This document shows positions 1 through 9,966 of a stretch of 14,681 bases of DNA, one piece after another. Position numbers and translations under genes: made by a program. This DNA is from Terana coerulea (lineage: Eukaryota > Basidiomycota > Agaricomycetes > Polyporales > Phanerochaetaceae). Each line of letters begins with the position of its first letter. The first letter of the stretch is position 1. Location: NCBI GenBank assembly GCA_024811115.1, contig JAKOGH010000331.1, forward strand, positions 1 through 14,681, written 5' to 3'. Under the pieces are notes generated by a model. The model was not told the DNA's origin, made no database searches, and saw only the letters and a program-made list of their open reading frames with translations.

Positions 1-2
1 AC

Positions 3-603
3 CGCGAAATTGCCCAGGGCCTCTTCCGTACGCCACTGAAGGCAAAAGGAGAGACAAACACCTCTACGAAAGCAGTGTCAGGTTAGTCCATAGATCGCAT
101 CTAAGTGAATCTTGTACTCATACCGGTATAGAACCCCTCAGTCCTCCCAATTTTGTTGTCGCAAGCAGCCCAGCCCTTAGGTCCTGCATCTCTCGCGACG
201 AACCCATGGCAGATGATCATCCAATTGCTGGTGGCGCTGCCCTCAAATTGCTGAAGCCGCAACAGCCAATGTCAACGTCGCACCTGCACCTCCTGCCAAC
301 GTCGCACCTGCACCCTACCAACCGCGACCTGCACCTCCTGCCAACATCGCACCTGCACCTCCTGCCATAGAAGGTGGAGCACCACAGCACGGAACTGGTG
401 CAGAACCGGCTGTTATTGATCTCACCGCAGAAAACGAAGACGCACCTTCGGTAGGCAGGTGTTTTACATGGGATGACACTACCCCCGCCAGGCTGGTGCA
501 GAAGAGGAACTCGCGAATCCCCTCAGTGTTGCATGGACTTGCTGATCCCTATTCGAACGAGTGTTGTACTACCTTGACGATATCTAGTGCAATGTTTTGC
601 TAG
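3..603 (+). CDS. 3' part of an unrecognised gene with Ala/Pro octapeptide repeats and a VIDLT motif (partial)
   Basis: I do not recognise the family. A readable model has exons 3..81 and 132..603, with a 50-nt intron (donor GTTAGT, acceptor TATAG); the gene starts before the window. The second exon reads openly to TAG at 601-603 only if one base is added at the AAA run 245-247, the same kind of homopolymer break seen in the conserved genes here. The product is rich in Ala and Pro, has about three copies of an APAPPANV-like octapeptide, and then VIDLT followed by acidic residues (412-450), which resembles a SUMO-interacting motif. The tail is basic, then Cys/Ser/Thr-rich. An ATG at 206 is in frame and could be a start if the upstream exon is wrong. 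The repeat and the single open frame support coding; the exon join is inference. Confidence 0.4.
277..366 (+). repeat. 24-bp coding minisatellite (APAPPANV octapeptide)
   Basis: Units of the form GTCGCACCTGCACCTCCTGC plus CAAC repeat in register. One copy is complete, one diverged copy carries a YQPR substitution, and one and a half further copies follow. The unit is a multiple of three, so copy number can change without breaking the frame. It lies inside the partial gene at the left edge. Confidence 0.75.
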
Positions 604-917
604 ATTCCGCAGTTCCATACCTTACTAGTACTCTTGTATGCATACGTTTATATGTACCAATATCTGCCAACTGGTGGTTTATATTCTGTTATGTCTCCGG
701 CATTGTACATGAAGACAACACACACCGAACATTTGACAATGGCATGAGGACATGGTGGACAGTCTGCACGTGCGACAAGCGAAATGCTCAACAGTCTTGG
801 GCGGTGGGAACTTCTGTAATAAATGCAGTAAGAGCGAATTATTACGATAAAATCACTGCGTTGATAGACGAATATCGTCTCTCTTACATGCAGATTGAAG
901 ATACAAAAAGCTGCACT
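604..917. other. Non-coding, AT-rich stretch
   Basis: An ATG-started frame of about 119 codons begins at 597, but it overlaps the stop of the preceding gene, has no recognisable motif and runs into the 200-bp tandem repeat. I see no gene, RNA or promoter I can support. It probably holds the 3' untranslated region of the left-edge gene followed by spacer. Confidence 0.4.
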
Positions 918-1345
918 TGCTTTTTCAGATTATTTTTAACGAATTTATTGGAGTGAAGAAGAAGCTATGTTCACCTCTGGACAGATGGTGTAGAGCCTCA
1001 TTAAGGGATGGATATAAAAAGGCAATGAAAATGTTACCAATAAAACCACTACGCTTAACGGTGAAAATCTTTCATGTATTGAACACCAGCATAAACACAT
1101 CCAAAATCTCTGTACTTTGCTTTTTCAGCTTATTTTTAACGAATTTATTGGAGTGAAGAAGAAGTTATGTTCACCTCTGGACAGATGGTGTAGAGCCGCT
1201 CATCAAGGATGGATATAAAAGGCAATGAAAAATGTTACCAATAAAACCACTACGTTAACGGTGAAAATCTTTCATGTATTGAACACCAGCATAAACACAT
1301 CCAAAATCTCTGTACTTTGCTTTTTCAGCTTATTTTTAGTGAGTT
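918..1345. repeat. Tandem repeat, 200-bp unit, just over two copies
   Basis: The segment TGCTTTTTCAG followed by an AT-rich stretch begins at 918, 1118 and 1318, giving an exact 200-bp period twice. The first two copies agree over almost the whole unit, including the shared text GTTCACCTCTGGACAGATGG and a TATAAAA run. They differ by a few substitutions and small indels that cancel, so the period is kept. The third copy stops after about 28 bases. Short frames in each unit are not conserved between copies, so this looks like a satellite-type duplication and not coding sequence. Confidence 0.9.
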
Positions 1346-3634
1346 TATTGCGTAGGTGAGAGAGCATTCTTTTGTGTGAGTAGGTACGGCCACAAGCGCC
1401 GTGATTTCCTTCACGCTCTCACGCTTGCACGTCAACTCCAACCAAGCTCTAACCTCGACCACCTTCACCGCCTCAAGCACGCTCGATGGCTTGTTAATCC
1501 CTGTGAAGGTCTGGCGCTGTTGTGCCGTTTGGTAGTACCACTTGCTCGCCGTTATCCCCTTAGTAAGTGCCACTCGACCGCCTGTGTTTATCCACCACCT
1601 CACACTGGCCGCTCTCTACAGTGATGCACTTGCACTCACAACGACTGGTGCGCCTGTGATTTCCTTTTCTCAGCATATGCTCACCGCGAATCTGTGCGCA
1701 GCGCGCGGCCATCATCGGCCAGAACTCGAGCCTCCCGCCGCATCTCGGAGTCCATCCCGAGGATGAAGAAGTGGCTCGCCTCGCTGTGGAGCGTCTCGCT
1801 GCAACGCAGATCGCTCTGACGACGCTTCATCGCGTGGAAGGTCTGGCGCGCGACGGCGCGATGTCGCCGACGGGCGCAGGAAAGCGCGATCATATGGATG
1901 GTGGCGAGTCCCGCGCGGTCCCGACGACGACGACGGCGATCACCTTCATCTTGTTCCTCACGAACAGGGTGAACACCACCGAGCTCGTCGCCCAAGCAAA
2001 TGCACAGCTCTCTGTACGTTTCTCCGGTACGGGTCGCTGGGCACTCTGACTGACGAGGTGTATAGTGCCTAGGTACCAGCACAAGGGTCCAGCTCGCGCG
2101 CTTAACCTCCTCAGGCACTGTCAAGCTCTTCCTCCAGGACCAGTCTCGTGAGCTGCTCGTGCTGTTGTCACCGACGAATCTCACACGTTCCACCTTGGCA
2201 GCATCGCGAGTTCGTCAACTATCCCCCACTTCCTCAAGCACGAGGACCTACTGCCAGCGAGAGCTAATCAGGGGACACAAGGAGCGACTGAAACAGTGCA
2301 TGCATTGGTTTTTACATTAATCCGACCCGTGACGCTTCAGAAATGCGTGGCGATTTGTGAATGGTCGTCGCCCCACGCCGCCGCAGCCGAACGACTACGC
2401 CGAGCCGGGCTTGTCACCGATGCCCGGGTATGTTGCTCACCGCTAGAAAATGAGCCGCCATGCATGCAGATCATGCTCACGCGGTAAGCCGCACTTAAAT
2501 GTGTGCGCCTGCAAATTCTGATGGCTATGCGCGACAGGCCCTTGGTCCACTCCAGCAAGGACGAATCAGGCTGGAGGACGACGGCGTGTGGAGGACGGGC
2601 TTGAAGTCGACGAGTGCCGAGCACGACCCCGCTGAACGGTGTCATGTACGCGCACGGCTCCCTCAACGGCTCGCCTCGGCCGGATGCTTGTACGTGTCTA
2701 TCTTCATTTCTGCCGTCCGATAGGCTCATCTGTCTCATAGCTCTCTAACCAAAATGAGTACTTTGAGACGGTCATTAACCGGCCCTTCCGTCCTCACGCT
2801 CCCTCGCATGACCATGCCGCTGTCCTTCCGCCTTCGCGAACACTACTTGGTCAGCCCCGCGACGCCCGCGCGCACTGGGCGGCCCCGCATTTGCAGAACG
2901 ATGACGGCATTGTGAATGCGTGGTTCCATGAGAGATACAAGGACGGCAGGCCGAACTTGCATTCCGAGGACAGGTGCATGTGCAGCAACACACGCTGGCT
3001 GCACCAGCGATCGTTCAGCGGCGGGCTGCCAAATGACGTGCCCGGTGATGTGAGTGCGTCGGAGTGGACATTGATGAAATGCAGGACGGCCGCGACGCCG
3101 CTGCAGGATGTGCTCGGCGACAACGTTGAGGTGGAGGCTTTGCTTGATGCGAAATGCAGGACGCGGATGACAACAATGAGGCAGAGGATCGCTGCGAGAT
3201 TACGGTGCATGTGAACGGCATGCAAGATATCATCATCGGCGAGAGTGCTGCCGGCCTGCATTCTGCATCCTCATCCTCACCCACTCACTTCCATCGCAGA
3301 CACTGCTCGCGACGGCGACGCCACTACCGCTACTATGGGTGTGCGCTAGTGGGACGGGCTCATCGCGCTTGTGCGCTTCCTCGCTGTGAACCGGCCGGAC
3401 CTTGGCATCCACGTCTTATGCGGGTATCTCGTAGTAGCACATACAGACAACAATGTATTTTGTCCCAGGGAAATATACATATAAAGATAGACATCACATG
3501 AGTGCTGGTGACATGAGTGCTGTCACTTGGTCCTCTTTCCAGCGGCCCCTTTGGCGTCCTGCAGCCTTTGTCTTCTTCAAAGCTGGCTCTTGCTCAGGCC
3601 GTCCACTCATTGTCGTCTCTTCTGCGTTTGCCCC
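1346..3634. other. No supportable gene; GC-rich patches of unassigned sequence
   Basis: Several frames of 70-170 codons exist on both strands (for example 1681-2193 on -, 1771-2049 and 2891-3214 on +). They overlap each other, show no family motif and lack convincing splice-linked continuation. The stretch 1680-3260 is GC-rich and low in stops on both strands, which inflates chance frames. A duplicated 15-base motif (ACATGAGTGCTG core) lies at about 3496-3524. The area may contain decayed gene or transposon fragments, but I cannot name any. Confidence 0.4.
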
Positions 3635-5903
3635 TCACAGGCTTAGACGCTTCAGGACTGCCTTCTGCTGCTTTGCCTTCTTGCCTTTGCCCTTGCCTTT
3701 GGTAGGCTTTGGGATTTTCTAATGTGGGCTTGATGAGCATAGAGATTGAAGTACCCTTATCATGGATAGACATACCTAAGGTGGGCGGCTTGAATGCAAT
3801 GATCTTCAGAGAAGTAGCTGTGATAGCTAGGAGGTCTGTGTGTACACAGGTGTTGACTTGGGGACTGCTGGAGAGCCTGCACTGCTCTGAGCTAGATGGA
3901 TTTTGTTTATAAATCTGTATAGATAAGGTGATAATGCACATACCATCATGCCTCGCCGTCTGCCTGGTAACTCGAGTGCTCGACGCAATCGTCTGAGGCT
4001 CAGCAAGGGCTACATCGGCAAAATGTTTCTTGAGCACAGGCTTGCTGCCTTGCTTGATAATTCTGAGCTGCTTGGCAATGGTGGGTTCCTTGCCGGGCGA
4101 CCAGCATTACCGGTTCATTCCTGGTAATGAATATTGAATTCTCTGTATATTACATCGGAGGCAACTCACAATCTTGCGAGGTCCAGGACGTCTTAGGATA
4201 GTGTTCCCCTTGGGATCTATTTTGTTCTTCACATGTTCATGGAATTCCGCCAAACCCAGTGTGGTCTTCAGGCCTTCTTCGGTGATATCCCGTCCAACCA
4301 ATGTCTGCTCATTGTGAAGGTGCTCAGAGAATGCTATCATGCACAATAACAATTTCCATACCTTGGTGTACGTACCAACTCGCCACTCTACAGGCGGTCG
4401 TGCCTGAATTACAGAGTACGCAGTGAGGGATCCTAACTCGAACTGATACACCGGCAGGTACTTGTGGTGTGACTGGATAATTTGATAGCTACTCGTAGCC
4501 TGAGGCTCCAAATAGAGGTTTCCCTACTCATGCTATGATGTAAGACGGGCGTATAAAAGGACACAGAACTCACCAATGATATGTCTTGAGTCCAACAGAC
4601 CATCGTGAAGAAGCCTGATGTAGTAACCCGACCGGACTCTGACCTCTCGGGCGGCGATACACTCGGAGTACCGTAGAAATGTAATATGCACCACTCCCAT
4701 AGTTATAGTCAAATGGGACCCGGTGTTGGAAGCTACAGCGCAAGAGCGGCGGAATGATTTTGATGCCCACTTAGCAGAGTACTGCTGAATGAAGTTAAGG
4801 AATAGGGTGAAAAGGACTCGATCTTCACAGAGAACCCAGGTCGGCATCAAGGGAAAGACACCAAGTTCGTGCAAGATGTCGTTGGCAGTGTGCATGCCAT
4901 AGCCGTTGAAAACCTGGCCCATAGTGGCAAGAACATGAACGATTGGTTGCTTCCACCTAGAGTTGTTGTCACGGTTCCGAACTCTGATGTCCCAGGCCTG
5001 AATTGTAGAAACAGCAAGTTTTCAGCTCCCAGACAAGATCTGGTCCATATTGAGCGTGGTTCCAGAGAGAGAACCAGGCCTGCTGATACATGAGATATGC
5101 ACAAGGACAGAGAACACGACACTCACTGCAGAGCCAGGTGTAAGATCATTCTGTGTCCACGGCTCAGCTCGCGAGATAATGTTGAATGAGAGCAAACACG
5201 AGAAGTCGGAGACAATCCAACAGGACTTCTCTGTTACAATGGCCAGAAATATGTTAATGATTCGCTGCTTCTCTGGATTGGCGGAGAGGGAATGGTTGAA
5301 CTCCAAAGGTATGAGGAAGCTTCGCATATACTCGGAGACCTCCTTGTCCTTGTTTGTGCCAGGAACATCTATGGCGGTAAGCTTCCTGAAGTCTTCAAGG
5401 GAAACCTCAGTCAGGTTCCCTCTAGGCCAAAGCTTATGATTGCACAATGCTGAGCAAAAGTGTCAGAATAGGCACCAAAACGAGAGATATTGTGACGCAC
5501 ATGCCCTGCTGCAACGGCTAGCTGCTTTCCACGGCTGCATACACTAAGGTCTCCCATCTTTTGCCTCTTCAATAAGTACTCCCATTCCTTCCTCTCTGAT
5601 TTCTCAATATCACGCGCAGTCGGCCATCTCGGACAAACCTGCTGCATGAACTTGGAACGCTCAGCCTTCAAGTTGTGAGGTTGACTGTAGTTGTTCTTAT
5701 TAGCAGTGCAATTGGGATATGATTCAGAGAATGTCCTAGGGAAAATGAGTATCTGGCCTACAGAGCAAGTATCAGAGTTGAAACGACAATGAACTGAAGG
5801 CTTGAGCGGACCTTGCACAGGGCGCTTGAGCTTATTGCCTTGAAAAGGCTAGGCGCTTGCCCAAAATAGTATGCCAGCCTTTGATGCATGGCTCCTCGGG
5901 CAT
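3635..5903 (-). CDS. Multi-exon orphan gene of unknown function, frame interrupted (possible pseudogene)
   Basis: I do not recognise the domain. Exons on the - strand can be followed by frame and splice sites: about 5903..5127, 5082..5035, 4997..4574, 4523..4170 and 4120..3944, then a poorly resolved Lys/Gly-rich tail near 3720-3635. Introns are 5126-5083 (44 nt), 5034-4998 (37 nt, weak donor GTCTGG), 4573-4524 (50 nt) and 4169-4121 (49 nt). The continuous, low-repeat protein of about 500 residues has a mixed alpha/beta composition, runs such as PEKQRIINIFLAIV and NTGSHLTITMG, and a basic tail. Frame breaks fall at 5843-5846 (A run, extra base), 5418-5420 (C run, missing base), 4519-4521 (T run, extra base) and probably near 4095. 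Coding-like sequence continues upstream to about 6030, so the true start is uncertain. Either sequencing indels or real decay could explain the breaks. Confidence 0.55.
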
Positions 5904-6255
5904 GTTGGCTGCAGAGGTGAGCAACGGGGGTTCAAAGGTCGAGATGAGGGCAGGAGAAATGGACTGCAGAGGCGCAAAACCCTCCAGCTGCGGTGACAAA
6001 GCCTGTGGTGCGCCCAAGTGTTTCACAATATGCCAATATCGAGCGGAGTAACTATCCCTCTTCAAGAAATTCAACACACAACAACACTCCGAGTGAATTA
6101 TACATGTATTTCCGCATTTTATCACTGTACTGAACACTACTAAGTACCAATAATTGGCCCTGTAGGCGTACTATACGCCAGAGAGGCTGGAAGGAGTGGC
6201 CGACGAGGCGGTCGATTAGACGCCCAAACCTCGGGCCTAAGTCACAGGCGCTCAT

Positions 6256-6313
6256 GTCAGTCGCGCGCGCTAAACGTCAGTCGCGCGTGCATTCGTCGGT
6301 CGCGCGTGCATTA
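6256..6313. repeat. Short GC-rich tandem repeat, 19-20 bp x 3
   Basis: Three adjacent units share GTCAGTCGCGCG or GTCGGTCGCGCG and end in TAAAC, CATTC or CATTA. They start at 6256, 6276 and 6295. The array lies directly beyond the end of the truncated phosphatase gene. Confidence 0.75.
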
Positions 6314-6314
6314 T

Positions 6315-6320
6315 TTTATT
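6315..6320 (-). promoter_or_regulatory. Poly(A) signal (AATAAA) for the phosphatase gene
   Basis: On the - strand AATAAA lies about 40 bases after the TGA at 6361-6359. This fits a 3' end for the gene at its present, shortened length. Confidence 0.4.
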
Positions 6321-6358
6321 TGTACATTCTGGACAGCATACATATGGTCTGGCCTAGC

Positions 6359-7887
6359 TCACCTAAATCCGCGCGATTCAGGAGCCTCCTTGCCTAGCAC
6401 GAAATGTCTTGTGCTATCTGACGCGCCGCCCAGCGCATTCCTGAGAAGGTGGATCGCGGCATTGTCGTCCGTGTTGACGAAGTGCTTCTCTGCGCCCCAA
6501 TCTCCGTACCGAACGGTGGTGTCTTCGAAGTCTAGATTCGCCAAAGGCAGTTCTTTGGGAAGCAGTGTGCGGGATCGCTCTTCGGAATCGCCAGCAGAGA
6601 TAGCGTTCAAACCGTTCTGGCTTTCCGAGGACCTGGAGCTGACCCACCACCCGACGAGGCCTACTGCCTCCTCACTGGTCAAGCACTCCCACAGACCATC
6701 TGAGGCCAGAATCATGAAGTCTCCCGGCCGAATGGCCGTCGTAGTCACCTCGGGTTCTGCAATGAGGTACGGCGGAGTCTTCACGTTCGCCCGCGGCGGG
6801 TATATCAGGCCTTCCTCGGCGAGTCTCCTTTGTACATCCAACGCCCATTTGTACCTGCCGTTACCAAACGCGCGGGAGACGCCCCAGCCAATGACCCGGC
6901 CGTCCTTGATGAGCCCTGGTTCCAGCGGGTGCTGACTCATGACACGGTAGGCCTCGGCGACGTTGTGTCCATTCTGATCGACGGAGAGTTCGAGGACTTC
7001 GTAAGAGGGGTATGACCGTCAGACTCAGGAGCGGCAAGAGGTCGTCCGAGCACGGCGCGAGAGTCCCCAGTGCATGCGACATATAGTTGATGTGCATTGG
7101 AATCATAGAATGTAACGGTAGCACACGAACCGGAGCGCGCGAGTTCAAGAACCTCGAGAGCCTCCTCTCGCGACGAAGCGGCTAAGGCACGTTCTGCGGC
7201 TTCGACTACGATGTCATTATCAACACGCTTAAAGGTGTCCCTGATCGTCTTCTCTATATCCTCGTCCTTCGGCCTGTCCTTCGACGACGCAGATTTAACT
7301 TGTGAGTATAGGTCCGCAAGGCTGCCCTGTACAGCTGGGAGCAAATATTCGGCGAGAAAGCGCGCGGTCTTGAAGCCGGCATGACCGTCATATAACCCGA
7401 AGAACGACCACTGTCCATCGGGCACTGCGAAACTGGCTTGCGCGCTGTAGTCCTCGCACGGACTATTACTACAAAGAAGTTGTGAATATGGACTTCAATA
7501 TTGCGCATGCGGGCGGGACTTGGCGACTTACCTGGCGACTGAAGCGATGTCGCATCGACTTATCCCATGCGCGGCAGGAAAGCTGTGCGTCTTCTCCGCG
7601 GCTCGCAACTTGCTTTCACTGGCATCGTAGGCGTCGTCCGACTCGCTTGACTCACGAGCCTCTTGCGTCGTCTTGTAAGGCTTACCGACATTTTTCTCCC
7701 AAGAGTCCAAACGGATCTGCGATGTGCTGCAAATGCTGTATGTCACACCCCAAACACCTATACTTGCCGCCACTCCTGCCGCCGCCACTCGAGCCAGGGA
7801 AGGCCTACGTCCTACATGCCGTATGAAATACCGGGGAGTTTGTTCATGAGTCAAGATTCGATGGAGTAGGAAATCTATGACGTTCAT
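6359..7887 (-). CDS. PP2C-type Ser/Thr phosphatase, mitochondrial Ptc5/pyruvate dehydrogenase phosphatase type, C-terminally short
   Basis: Exons are 7887..7532 and 7468..6359, with a 63-nt intron (GTAAGT...TTGTAG). The N-terminus is Arg-rich and then hydrophobic (AAAGVAASIGVWGVTY), fitting a mitochondrial leader with a membrane anchor. The PP2C core follows in order: SNSPCED (first metal ligand), FFGLYDGHAG, GSCATVTF, ACTGDSRAVLG, KDGRVIGWGVSRAFG and ASDGLWE. The layout matches the Ptc5 family, which dephosphorylates the E1 subunit of pyruvate dehydrogenase in the mitochondrial matrix (family knowledge). The frame shifts once, at the G run 7007-7010, where one added base restores a continuous reading between DGHTP and VLELSVDQNG. 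The protein ends at ESRGFR just where the family continues with the invariant RDD(V/I)TV strand. The stop overlaps a donor-like AG/GTGAGC, so a last exon may have been lost. About 487 residues are visible. Confidence 0.85.
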
Positions 7888-8384
7888 GTTAACCTCGAAT
7901 TAGCTCTGAATCACGTCACGGTATGAAACGATACACTGCTGCGTAGAGCCTATACTACTAAGAAGGCCTCTGAAGCGTGACCGTCGAGCAGCAATATACA
8001 TCGGAATATAACAAACCAAGCAGTACGATCAAGACACTCACGGGGCTTTCGAATAACAAAAAACATATACCGTGGGGTAGCGCGGCATGGATTGGAGGAT
8101 TCGAACCACAGCCTGCAAGAGTGTCGACAACGGCGGGATTGATCAGGATTGATCGGTGGCTTTCGGCGATCACCGAGTAACCGCTGATCGATCATGATCG
8201 ACACACCCATCCTCTGCACTCACCGCTGAACAACTTGCACCTCGCTCACACTCGTTGTGCTTTTCTTCCAACCACAGGTTACCGCACCAAACACCAGCAC
8301 AATAATAATTGGTCGGATTTATACCCATTCTATACTTCTCGTGATTCAGGAGACAACCCATACTTCACCCTCACATTAATATTC
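7888..8384. other. Divergent intergenic region between phosphatase and SRA genes
   Basis: The two flanking genes are transcribed away from each other, so both promoters should lie here. I see no clear TATA box tied to either start. The region holds a perfect Pol III B-box sequence on the - strand (8097-8107), a run of six T on that strand (8063-8058), and GATC-rich partial repeats at about 8137-8200. No protein gene is supported. Confidence 0.5.
8058..8107 (-). other. Pol III B-box-like element followed by a T6 run
   Basis: On the - strand GGTTCGAATCC (8107-8097) is an exact tRNA-type internal B box, and TTTTTT at 8063-8058 would serve as a Pol III terminator. The flanking bases do not make a good T-stem, and I cannot build acceptor, D or anticodon arms, so this is not a tRNA call. 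It may be a tRNA relic, a SINE fragment or chance. Confidence 0.25.
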
Positions 8385-9966
8385 ATGGCAAGCGTGAAAC
8401 CAACCAGGACTCGGACACCGTCCAAAGCAAGAGCCTCTGTCAAACGTGCGATGTATGTATAGCATCAGTTATTGAGGAAGACAGTGGATCAATTGAGTAT
8501 AACGAAGTCCTGCTTCGGTATTCGGTCATATTCCGGGGGGTACCCGTAGGAGCGCGATGGGAGAACCGGTTGGTTGACTTTCCGCTTCACATAGACATGA
8601 TGGAACTAAAGGTAGCGATGATCTTTTATAACAGAAAGGCTGTAGCTGCCGACTACGTACACCCCTTACGATTTGGTGGAATTTATGGTTGCAAGAAAGA
8701 GGGTGCTCGGAGCGTGGTTCTGTCCGATTACGGAGATGAAGACCACGGTGACACATTGTGAGTGCTTTACAGCTGCAAAGTGTTGCCGCTCAAGTGATAT
8801 CTCTGTCCAGCGTTTATATTGGGAGTGGAGGAAGGGCTCCAGGGGTTCGTTATATTTGCAGTTCTTGGAGGATTTTAACAAGCTGCTCAAGGAAAGTTCA
8901 GGTACATTTTGGGCCGCGGGTCGCGAATCAAACATTTGACAACCAGTTCAACTATGGCTTGCAGGTATGCTCTCTTTAAGATGGACACGATGAAAATAAT
9001 TTTGAAAAGTCATGCAGGTGTCCGCATCTACTGGTAGACCTGTTCGTGTGGTACGTGGTGGCAAAAGCAAGTCCCGATACGCGCCACACAGCGGGTGAGT
9101 TATATACCCTGACATGGTTGCGTATCTCATGACAAGATCTGATACTTGCTCTAGCTACCGATATGATGGCTTATACACTGTTTCTAACGTAGGCTCGTCG
9201 CATTTGCACCTTCATGACCTCCCGCATACCGTCCCGATAGGCCAGGATAGAGGTGGACTCCAACGGCCTTGATGTCTGCAAATTTGACTTCACCGTGAGT
9301 GTCATTTGAATTGTATACCGGAGGGAGTACCCTTGTGATTTACCGGTGGTCGACAGCGACTTCCCGGCCAGCCTCCGCTGGTGATTGAATCTCATCCAGA
9401 CAGCCATGGGTCCGACATCAAGACTCGCAGGGCGCAATTCAAACGCTCACAAGATTCAGATGAAGATACAGATGACTCGGGAGACGATGAGGATCAGGAG
9501 GATATCTTGTAAGTTAGGCTTTCTCCGTGCCCTGTAAGCGGTGTGTCTGACTGTTTTCCGGTAGCGATGAAGTCGCAGCCATTGAGCGTGCCATGGAACC
9601 AGTAGCAACTGAGATAGTATGTGTATCATCTGATGACCACGGCATTTAGCGAGAAGTGCTCACTATTCGCAGGCAGAGCTCAAACGTCCCACCGAAGATG
9701 GCTCAGGTATCATGAAGCAACGCCGCAAGCTACTACGCACGGTCGGTCGGTTTGTCACCAAAGTCCTAGACAGAAGGCAAGAGCGCCGTCCAGACGAAGC
9801 CGGGCGAGATGCCGACTGGTGGCATGATGTCCTTTGGCAATACGTGGCATCCGCCATGCCGCAAAACTCGCAAAACAGAATACCAGAGATTGCCACTATC
9901 AAACAGTGGTATAATAAAACTGAATCCCTGACACAAGGGCAGTCAGAAGCCCACCCATCAGAGTAA
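8385..9966 (+). CDS. SRA/YDG-domain protein, probable reader of modified cytosine in DNA
   Basis: Eleven exons: 8385..8452, 8508..8568, 8635..8757, 8811..8844, 8902..8964, 9018..9094, 9155..9188, 9241..9294, 9357..9508, 9565..9616 and 9673..9966. Introns are 52-66 nt and phases agree throughout, giving about 336 residues. The SRA domain spans roughly residues 25-175: VFGHIPGVPVG, EDHGDTFVYIGSGGR, TGRPVRVVRGGKSKSRYAP, GYRYDGLYTV and FTRLPGQPPL. SRA domains bind hemimethylated or modified cytosine, often flipping the base (family knowledge). The segment after GSGGR is short, so the UHRF1 NKR finger is absent or much reduced. An acidic stretch (DSDEDTDDSGDDEDQED) and a basic, unassigned C-terminal domain follow; there is no RING, PHD or SET domain. 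One extra G in the run 8535-8540 breaks the frame; with five Gs the domain start reads correctly. AATAAA follows at 10018. Confidence 0.9.

Larger units (their letters stand above)
5904..6358. other. Spacer between orphan gene and phosphatase gene
   Basis: The right end of the orphan gene's coding-like frame extends to about 6030. Beyond it I see no gene. The stretch contains the three-unit GC-rich repeat at 6256-6313 and a poly(A) signal for the phosphatase gene. I looked here, on the - strand, for a last phosphatase exon encoding an RDD-type motif and found none. Confidence 0.45.

Noticed and set aside
918..1345. CRISPR-like array
   Set aside because: The 200-bp units are adjacent with no short repeat/unique spacer pattern, and the genome is fungal.
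1681..2193. 170-codon - frame rich in Arg
   Set aside because: GC-rich sequence with open frames on both strands, no motif, no splice-linked continuation.
5050..5439. 129-codon + frame
   Set aside because: It is antisense to the first large exon of the orphan gene, whose - strand frame has canonical splice sites and flows into the next exons.
6306..6935. 209-codon frame on the + strand
   Set aside because: It is antisense to the phosphatase exon, whose motifs are on the - strand.
8058..8180. A tRNA gene on the - strand around the B box
   Set aside because: The T-stem has two mismatches and no D arm, anticodon arm or acceptor pairing can be drawn.
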